This document shows positions 1-4,796 of a DNA stretch of 7,903 nucleotides, piece after piece. Numbering within the stretch: position 1 is the first letter of the stretch; each line of letters starts with the position of its first letter. Both the position numbers and the translations under genes were made by a program. The notes below the pieces were generated by a model. The model saw only the letters and a program-made list of their open reading frames with translations. It made no database searches and was not told where the DNA came from. Origin of the DNA: Bacillota bacterium (GTDB taxonomy: Bacteria > Bacillota > Negativicutes > Sporomusales > UBA7701); NCBI GenBank assembly GCA_023415075.1, contig JAEZLU010000032.1:1-7903 (forward strand). Direction: 5' to 3'.

Positions 1-95
1 GCCGACGGCGTCAGCACGCTGCCGGCCGCAATGGCGACCTGTTTGCCGTCGGCGGCCATTGCCCTGAGTTCGGTGGCGGTAATCAGTTTCGGCAA
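1..95 (-). CDS. eutQ: Probable EutQ N-terminus (partial)
   Basis: The first 31 codons of a gene that runs off the low-coordinate edge. The start is TTG at 95, 8 nt after a near-perfect AAAGGAGGGG. The peptide begins PKLITATELRAMAADGKQ and continues VAIAAGSVLTPSA. Enterobacterial EutQ begins with a similar KKLITANDIRAA stretch followed by an ITPEA motif, so EutQ is the best call. EutQ is a cupin-fold acetate kinase associated with the microcompartment, which would convert the PduL product acetyl phosphate into acetate and ATP. The same N-terminal module occurs in EutT, so a second adenosyltransferase-type gene cannot be excluded from this fragment alone. The gene starts 20 bp after pduT. Confidence 0.68.
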   Translation of the reverse strand, partial: MPKLITATELRAMAADGKQVAIAAGSVLTPS

Positions 96-101
96 GGCTG
101 G

Positions 102-111
102 CCCCTCCTTT
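102..111 (-). promoter_or_regulatory. Ribosome binding site fixing the TTG start of the eutQ-like gene
   Basis: Minus-strand AAAGGAGGGG contains the AGGAGG core 8 nt before TTG at 95. It is among the best matches to the anti-Shine-Dalgarno sequence in the window and identifies a gene start too close to the edge to appear as a long frame. Confidence 0.8.
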
Positions 112-115
112 CGCT

Positions 116-664
116 CTAGAGCAGGGAATCGATAACTTGCTTGTGCGGACGGGGGATGATGATGCTGGACACCAGCAGACCCCGTTCGGACGCTATATTG
201 CTGCCGGCGGCCACCGCCGCCTTGACGGCCGCAACCTCGCCGGTCAGCACGCTGTAACTTTTGCCGCCGATGCCGAAAGCCATATGCAGCCTTAGCGGCA
301 CGACGTCGGCCGCCTTGACGGCGGCATCGGCCGCTTCGATCGATGCGGCCACGCTATAGGTTTCAATCACGCCCAGGGCCTTGACCTCGGCGATCTCGCA
401 GCCGCCGCCGATGGCCGGCAGGATGGACTGATGGACGTTGGCGATTACCAACTGATCGACGACCGTCTCGGCCCCCGTTTCGGCGCCGGCGGTCACCGCC
501 TGCTGGACTGAGGAGACGTCGCCGCTTATCAGTACCATAAACTTGCCGGGACAGAGCGTCTTGGCCACCAGGATGGTCACGTCGGCCGTCTTGGCCATCA
601 TGTCGGCGGCCTCGATTCCCTTGGCTATGCAAGTGAACTCGACCAGACCAATCGCATGGATCAT
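116..664 (-). CDS. pduT: Tandem-domain shell protein PduT with probable Fe-S cysteine
   Basis: A 182-residue protein made of two BMC domains (about 1-92 and 95-182), matching PduT in length and sequence. PduT forms pseudohexameric trimers whose central pore binds one 4Fe-4S cluster through a cysteine from each subunit. That residue is present as Cys38 in TLCPGKF (36-42). Other matching blocks are AIGLVEFTCIAKGIEAAD, IANVHQSILPAI (74-85), ALGVIETYSVAASIEAAD in the second domain, LHMAFGIGGKSYSVLTGEV (126-144) and the closing IIIPRPH. The ATG at 664 lies 9 nt after AAAGGAGG and overlaps the pduS stop (ATGA). The tight pairing with pduS supports a shared role in moving electrons across the shell. 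It is unusual in that the surrounding operon is eut rather than pdu. The cluster itself is inferred from the conserved cysteine. Confidence 0.94.
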   Translation of the reverse strand: MIHAIGLVEFTCIAKGIEAADMMAKTADVTILVAKTLCPGKFMVLISGDVSSVQQAVTAGAETGAETVVDQLVIANVHQSILPAIGGGCEIAEVKALGVIETYSVAASIEAADAAVKAADVVPLRLHMAFGIGGKSYSVLTGEVAAVKAAVAAGSNIASERGLLVSSIIIPRPHKQVIDSLL

Positions 665-1998
665 CGCCGACCGCCTCCTTTGCTGATAATGATGGCCTGC
701 GGCGTTATCTCCGCCACCTGGCCGTCGATACTGGCGTGCAGCCTGGCGCCAAGCTCGCCGTCGGCGAGATCGGCCACCAACTGGCCGCAGGCTACGCTGT
801 CGCCGGCCTGGACGACCGGTATGGCCGGGGCGCCGGCGTGCTGCTTAAGGGGGATAACGACCCTTGCCGGCGCGTACACCCCTGGGTGCAGCGGTGCCTC
901 AGGCGGGTACCAGGGCCCCAGGCCCAGGCGGCTGACAAGCCGTGCGGACGGTATCAGCCGGTGCTCGGCCATCGGGTCGGCCTTGCCCAGCGTTCCTTCA
1001 TAGCGGACGCCCTTGGCCCGCAGCTCGCTTTTGAGGGCCATGTTGACCCGCTTGGGCGAGATGCCGACCGGGCAAGCATAAAGCTCGCAGACACCGCACT
1101 CCGAGCAGGTGAGAGCGCTGCGGACAACAGCCGGTTCGCCCAGCCGGTTATGGCTCATGGCCCGCACGATGAGATGGGGCGGCAATTCGTGGCCTATGAT
1201 ATGGCGCGGGCAAAGCTCGGTGCAGTAGCAGCACTGCTCGCAGACCAGCTTGGCGATTCTCAGGATGGCCGCCAGCGGCTTTTGTTTGCCGGTGATGGCC
1301 AGATGATCGGCCGGCAGGGCGATGAGGCCGCCGGTCGTCTTGGTCACCGGCCGGTTGATGTCGCTGACCACCTGGCCCATCACCGGGCCGCCTTCGATAA
1401 AGGCCGCCGACTCGCAGGTCGGGCCGCCGGCCAGTGCCAACACCTCGGCCAGCGGCGTGCCGATAGGCACAGTCACGGTAACCGGCTGCCGCACCGCCCC
1501 CGTCACGGTAAGGGTGCGGGTGGTGACGGCCTCGCCGTCCATGGCTTTGGCCACGTTGATAAGCGTCTGGATGTTGTTGACGACGACGCCGATCTGGGGC
1601 GGAATGCCGCCCGGCGGTACCCGGCGACCGGTCGTCAGCCAGATGGTGATGACCTCATCGCCGGCCGGATAGACGTCCCGCAGGATGGCGAGCCGCATCC
1701 GCGGGGTCAGCAGCGGCTCGAGAGCCTTGATGGCTGTTTTATATTTTGCCTTGAGGGCGATGATACCCTCGGCGGCGCCGGTCGCAGCCATGGCGTGCTC
1801 CAGGCCGCGGACCAGAAGCTGCGGCTGGCTGGCGGCCAGCTGCTGGTCGGCCCGCAGCATGGGTTCGCACTCAGCCCCGTTGACGATGCATATGTCGGCC
1901 TTGGCGGCCAGCTTGACATGGGTGGGAAAGCCCGCCCCGCCGGCGCCGACAACGCCGGCAGCCCGGACCTTCGCGCAGATTTCGTTCACGGCGTTCAC
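661..1998 (-). CDS. pduS: RnfC-like corrinoid reductase PduS
   Basis: A 445-residue iron-sulfur flavoprotein, close to the usual PduS length of about 450. PduS reduces cob(III)alamin and cob(II)alamin using NADH, feeding an adenosyltransferase, and is associated with the BMC shell. The N-terminal RnfC/Nqo1-like region has the glycine-rich GVVGAGGAGFPTHVKL (15-30), NGAECEPML (40-48) and GGIPPQIGVVVNN (130-142), expected to bind FMN and NADH. Two 4Fe-4S motifs follow: C253-x2-C256-x2-C259-x3-C263P, and C298-x2-C301-x2-C304-x4-C309P. Residues about 379-437 form a C-terminal barrel-sandwich-like domain. The start is GTG at 1998, 6 bp after eutN, with GAAGGG in the end of eutN; another GTG three codons on is an alternative. 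The TGA overlaps the pduT ATG as ATGA, implying translational coupling. In this operon it most plausibly serves the EutT domain of the fusion protein. Confidence 0.93.
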   Translation of the reverse strand: MNAVNEICAKVRAAGVVGAGGAGFPTHVKLAAKADICIVNGAECEPMLRADQQLAASQPQLLVRGLEHAMAATGAAEGIIALKAKYKTAIKALEPLLTPRMRLAILRDVYPAGDEVITIWLTTGRRVPPGGIPPQIGVVVNNIQTLINVAKAMDGEAVTTRTLTVTGAVRQPVTVTVPIGTPLAEVLALAGGPTCESAAFIEGGPVMGQVVSDINRPVTKTTGGLIALPADHLAITGKQKPLAAILRIAKLVCEQCCYCTELCPRHIIGHELPPHLIVRAMSHNRLGEPAVVRSALTCSECGVCELYACPVGISPKRVNMALKSELRAKGVRYEGTLGKADPMAEHRLIPSARLVSRLGLGPWYPPEAPLHPGVYAPARVVIPLKQHAGAPAIPVVQAGDSVACGQLVADLADGELGARLHASIDGQVAEITPQAIIISKGGGRR

Positions 1999-2004
1999 CC
2001 GTAT

Positions 2005-2298
2005 TTACCCTTCAAAGGTCTCTTTGTCGATAATGCCGACAACCATGGCGTCTACCGGTACATGGGTGTCGTCCAGGCTCTGGCGGGCCGACGACCCGCC
2101 GGTTATCATTACGATCTCTTCCTCGCCGGCACCGATCTTGTCGCCGGCGATTATCGTGTCGCCCCGCTCCTCGAGGCGCACCGCCCCACCATCGCCGTAA
2201 GCAAGGCGCAGGGGCTGGACAACGAGAAATTTCAGGCCGCGTAGGGATTCCTCTTTCCTGGTCGACCACACATTACCGATTACTCGGGCCAGGATCAC
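2005..2298 (-). CDS. eutN: Microcompartment vertex protein EutN (BMC-P pentamer)
   Basis: A 97-residue protein of the EutN/CcmL family, whose pentamers cap the vertices of the polyhedral shell. Visible family features are the opening ARVIGNVWSTRKEESLRGLKFL, KFLVVQPL (23-30), the GDTIIAGDKIGAGEEEIVMITGGSSAR block (46-72) and the closing VDAMVVGIIDK (82-92). The start is GTG at 2298, overlapping the TGA of the preceding gene as GTGA, with AAGGAG about 10 nt upstream. The frame stays open to 2517, but residues there are an out-of-frame reading of the upstream gene and do not resemble EutN. The gene ends 6 bp before the pduS start. Length and motifs are normal. Confidence 0.96.
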   Translation of the reverse strand: MILARVIGNVWSTRKEESLRGLKFLVVQPLRLAYGDGGAVRLEERGDTIIAGDKIGAGEEEIVMITGGSSARQSLDDTHVPVDAMVVGIIDKETFEG

Positions 2299-3086
2299 AG
2301 ATACCTCACTCCTTCCCGATACACTTCCACCTTCTGTTTCTTGAGGACGTCGATCGCCGAAGGGGTGAGCACCGTCGCTTTGGCTATGAGGAGGACGGCG
2401 TGTTTGGGCAGCAGGATGGCTTCCTTTTCGGAAAACAGCCGTTGCTCGAAGGAGACGGTAGGCCGCATGTCGGGCGCCTTCACCGCCCGCGCCCCTACCG
2501 GCTCGCCGGCCGTCCACGGTGTCTCCGGCCGGTCGGGGGCCTTCGCCGCTGCCGGTGCAGGCGCCTCAGCCGGCGGTTCGTCGGCGCCGTCGCCGACCGT
2601 CACCCCATAGGCGGCCACCTGCTTGGCATAGCCGGCAATAAGCGCCCGGTAGGCGTCGGGGGTGCGTTCGCTGAAGCCGTAGTCGACGCGGCCTACGGTC
2701 AGCGAGATGCCCTGGCGGATAGCCCAGCCGGCCGCTTCACTTATTTTGTCGAGGCTGAGGCCGAGGGCGATGGCGCTAAGCTGGCGGCCGCTGATAACCG
2801 GCAGGAATATGCGGACCCAGGCCTGGTTAGCCACAGCCTCTTCCCAGGAAACCTGCGGCAGGGCGCCGTCGGCCAGCCCCAGGGGGCCGGCCACGCACAG
2901 CCGGAGGGAATGCTCGCGGCCCCAGCGCCGCTGCAGGGCCGGCACCGCCGCCAGCCCCTCGCGGTTCTCGACGATTATCAGGCAGTCCCCTTTGGCCGCC
3001 GGCGACCCGGCGGTCGCCAGCAGCGGCTGAAACTGGGGATCAGCCAGCACTCTTATGATGATTTCCCTAAGCAACGATTCGTTCAC
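2295..3086 (-). CDS. Uncharacterised microcompartment-associated protein with flavoprotein-like core
   Basis: I do not recognise a named function for this 263-residue protein. Four parts can be seen. Residues 1-16 (NESLLREIIIRVLAD) form an amphipathic helix resembling BMC encapsulation peptides. Residues 34-164 form an alternating alpha/beta region containing CLIIVENREG, RIFLPVISGRQLSAIALGLS and QGISLTVGRVDYG, which recalls the flavoprotein (phosphopantothenoylcysteine decarboxylase-like) fold seen in some BMC loci. Residues 167-210 are a Pro/Ala-rich linker. Residues 222-263 contain ATVLTPSAIDVLKKQKVEVY, similar to the N-terminal module of EutT and EutQ. The start is GTG at 3086, 7 nt after GGGGG and 2 bp after the stop of the fusion gene; the TGA overlaps the eutN start as GTGA. 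From memory, an unnamed gene sits between pduL and eutN in Listeria-type eut clusters. A role as encapsulated or shell-associated redox or assembly factor is inference only. Confidence 0.85.
   Translation of the reverse strand: MNESLLREIIIRVLADPQFQPLLATAGSPAAKGDCLIIVENREGLAAVPALQRRWGREHSLRLCVAGPLGLADGALPQVSWEEAVANQAWVRIFLPVISGRQLSAIALGLSLDKISEAAGWAIRQGISLTVGRVDYGFSERTPDAYRALIAGYAKQVAAYGVTVGDGADEPPAEAPAPAAAKAPDRPETPWTAGEPVGARAVKAPDMRPTVSFEQRLFSEKEAILLPKHAVLLIAKATVLTPSAIDVLKKQKVEVYREGVRYL
2309..2314 (-). promoter_or_regulatory. Ribosome binding site fixing the GTG start of eutN
   Basis: Minus-strand AAGGAG, inside the end of the upstream gene, lies 10 nt before GTG at 2298. It shows that eutN begins at the GTGA overlap rather than at the far upstream in-frame ATG. 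Confidence 0.7.
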
Positions 3087-3088
3087 GA

Positions 3089-4384
3089 CTACACCCCCAA
3101 AATAACGGCCTGGGTGCCGTTTTTGGCCAAGGCGGCATTGGCTTCGTCGGTATCGAGGTGCAGCTCGCCCCGGTACTCAGGGCTGACCCGCACCAGCACG
3201 TCGCCGAGAACCAGCGGCCGCTCGCTGTCGATCCGCACCCTGACCCGCTGGCCGTCGTGCAATTGCCACTTTTTCGCCTGCTCGGGTTCAAGGTGGATGT
3301 GGCGGGCGGCGACGATAACCCCCTGGGAAAGCTCGATCGCCCCCCGGGGGCCGACCAGTTTGAGGCCGGCGCTGCCGTCAAGCTGGCCCGAGTCGCGGAC
3401 AACCGGCTTGACGCCGAGGACGAACGAGTCGGTGGTGCTTATCTCTACCTGGGTCTTTTTGCGGACCGGCCCGAGGATGCGGACGTTGCCGATAGCCCCC
3501 CTGGGACCGACGAGCTTAACCGTTTCGGCGGCGGCGAACTGGCCGGGCTGGGACAGTTCCTTGTGGACCGACAGGCTATACCCCTTGCCGAACAGAGCCT
3601 CAAGGTCGGCCGCCGACAGATGGACATGGCGGTTGGAGACGCCGATGGTCAGACGCTTGTCGCCCGTTCGGCCGCGGCGCTGGCAGATGAGTATATAGAA
3701 CAGGCTTGACAGGCGGTTGAGGGCCAGAATGATGTCCGGCCGCCCCTCGCCGCCCTCGCCGTCAAAGGCCCGGTTGGCGTACAGCTCTACTTCCCGCGCC
3801 TTGGACCGCAGCAAGTGCAGCCTGGCCACGGCGAAGCCGTCCCGGTAGCTCATCGGCGTATGGGGTATGCCAAAATAGCGGTCGGGGTGATGGGACATTT
3901 CATGGATTTCCTCGACCGTCCAGCCGAAGAAATCGCCGAATTCCGCCGGCTGGCGGCGCACTTCGGCCACCATCAGCCGACGGGCGAAGGCGGCCACTTC
4001 CTCGAGGGCCTCGGCGAGTTCCTCTTCGCCGGCCTGGGCAAGCGCCACCTGGGTCTCGACCAGGGCGCAGTCGAACAGGTCGAGCTGGCCGCGCCAGGCG
4101 ATGACCGGATGGGTCTTGGCCACAAGCTGGCCGCCGTAAAGGTGGGTCATATGTTCGGGCTTGGTGCCCTTGCCACCGGCCGCCGCGGCCTTGTGGGCAC
4201 GGGCAGTCGCCAGCGGCTGCTGGCCAAGGTCGAGCGGACCCTGGCCGACGATTTCCACCCTGATATCCTGGGCCCGCAAGAAGTCGCGGGCCGAGGGGGT
4301 CAGCAGGCTGCCCGGCGCCAGGGTTATCGTCGCGGCCTTGGTTTTGTGCCAATGGGCCCTTAGCTCGGTTTCGGTAATAAGCAA
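3089..4384 (-). CDS. Fusion protein: EutT-type cobalamin adenosyltransferase + PduL-type phosphotransacylase
   Basis: One uninterrupted 431-codon frame carries two enzymes. Residues 1-235 match EutT, the ATP:corrinoid adenosyltransferase that makes adenosylcobalamin for EutBC: SLLTPSARDFL (26-36), KPEHMTHL (75-82), a LVAKTHP block (87-93), and RPDIILALNRLSSLFYI (215-231). The cysteine-rich HX11CCX2C metal motif of Salmonella EutT is absent. Residues 244-431 match PduL, the zinc phosphotransacylase (acetyl-CoA + Pi to acetyl phosphate + CoA), with two PduL half-barrels. The zinc ligands look intact: His253/His255 in NRHVHL, Glu287 in AAAETV, His362/His364 in ARHIHL and His409 in ELHLDTDEAN; SQPGQFA and RILGPVRKKTQVEIS are also present. 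The start is TTG at 4384, 8 nt after AAAGGGGG. The N-terminal encapsulation peptide usual in PduL is not present at the domain junction. From memory, eutT and pduL are separate neighbours in related Firmicutes. Both halves look functional by motif; the single polypeptide is inferred from the open frame. Confidence 0.92.
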   Translation of the reverse strand: MLITETELRAHWHKTKAATITLAPGSLLTPSARDFLRAQDIRVEIVGQGPLDLGQQPLATARAHKAAAAGGKGTKPEHMTHLYGGQLVAKTHPVIAWRGQLDLFDCALVETQVALAQAGEEELAEALEEVAAFARRLMVAEVRRQPAEFGDFFGWTVEEIHEMSHHPDRYFGIPHTPMSYRDGFAVARLHLLRSKAREVELYANRAFDGEGGEGRPDIILALNRLSSLFYILICQRRGRTGDKRLTIGVSNRHVHLSAADLEALFGKGYSLSVHKELSQPGQFAAAETVKLVGPRGAIGNVRILGPVRKKTQVEISTTDSFVLGVKPVVRDSGQLDGSAGLKLVGPRGAIELSQGVIVAARHIHLEPEQAKKWQLHDGQRVRVRIDSERPLVLGDVLVRVSPEYRGELHLDTDEANAALAKNGTQAVILGV

Positions 4385-4392
4385 TATTTCAG

Positions 4393-4400
4393 CCCCCTTT
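4393..4400 (-). promoter_or_regulatory. Ribosome binding site fixing the TTG start of the eutT-pduL fusion
   Basis: Minus-strand AAAGGGGG lies 8 nt before TTG at 4384. The protein read from this TTG (LITETELRA...) aligns with EutT and EutQ N-termini from residue 2, which supports this start over later internal codons. Confidence 0.7.
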
Positions 4401-4422
4401 CACGGGATAACCCGGCGGGAAG

Positions 4423-4731
4423 CTACTTGTCGCCGTAGGCCTTGTTGTCGCCTAGCGGCAGGATGTATTCCACGTCGCCGTGGGGCCGGGGAATAACATG
4501 GACGCTGACAAGCTCGCCGACCCGCTGGGCCGCGGCCGAACCGGCGTCCACCGCCGCCTTGACCGCGCCAACGTCGCCGCGCACCATGACGGCCACCAGG
4601 CCGCCGCTGACATGCTCTTTGCCGGAAAGGGTGACGTTGGCCGCCTTGAGCATCTGGTCGGCAGCCTCGATAGAGGGAATCAAACCTTTGGTCTCGATCA
4701 TCCCCAAGGCAATTACACTGCGTTCACTCAT
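4423..4731 (-). CDS. eutM: Hexameric microcompartment shell protein EutM (BMC-H)
   Basis: A 102-residue single-BMC-domain protein of the EutM/PduA type, which assembles as flat hexamers that tile the shell facets and pass small substrates through a central pore. Visible features are ALGMIETKG (8-16), the edge-lysine helix IEAADQMLKAANV (21-33), VMVRGDVGAVKAAVDAG (48-64) and the edge motif VIPRPHGDVE (79-88). The pore loop is EHVSGGL (39-45), where PduA has EKIGSGL and enterobacterial EutM has KQIGGGL. The serine is therefore shifted one position and a histidine replaces lysine/glutamine. The ATG start follows a full AAGGAGGAA site. The protein could equally be named PduA-like, but the eut context favours EutM. 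It is the only BMC-H gene in the window. Confidence 0.93.
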   Translation of the reverse strand: MSERSVIALGMIETKGLIPSIEAADQMLKAANVTLSGKEHVSGGLVAVMVRGDVGAVKAAVDAGSAAAQRVGELVSVHVIPRPHGDVEYILPLGDNKAYGDK

Positions 4732-4796
4732 TGTCTTTCCTCCTTAGCCTGCTTTTGGCTTGTTATCATCAGCCTGTTATTAGGGTTCGGCGGGCG
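4732..4796 (-). other. eutE-eutM intergenic spacer, longest gap in the window
   Basis: This 65-bp spacer is AT-richer than its surroundings. Nearest eutM it holds a strong ribosome site (AAGGAGGAA, 4737-4745) serving the ATG at 4731. Upstream of that, one AGCC (4757-4760) could pair either with a GGCT before it (4771-4774) or with a GGCT after it (4746-4749). Both stems are only 4 bp, too weak to call a terminator. I do not see the paired hairpins with AGNA-type loops bound by the EutV antiterminator in some Firmicutes, nor a U-tract. A strong ribosome site before a highly expressed hexameric shell gene is the one firm element. Confidence 0.5.

Noticed and set aside
736..2244. 502-codon open frame on the plus strand opposite pduS and eutN
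   Set aside because: Same antisense artefact. The minus strand there encodes clear PduS with two Fe-S motifs and EutN.
2299..2517. Upstream extension of eutN to an ATG at 2517
   Set aside because: The extra 73 residues are an Arg/Gly-rich out-of-frame reading of the upstream gene. EutN homology begins exactly at the GTG at 2298, which has its own ribosome site.
2400..3698. 432-codon open frame on the plus strand opposite the unknown gene and the PduL domain
   Set aside because: It has no motif and no ribosome site of note, and it runs across two real minus-strand genes.
4732..4796. Possible EutV-type antitermination element or terminator between eutE and eutM
   Set aside because: There is no pair of hairpins with AGNA-type loops, no strong GC stem and no U-tract. 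Only 4-bp pairings are present.
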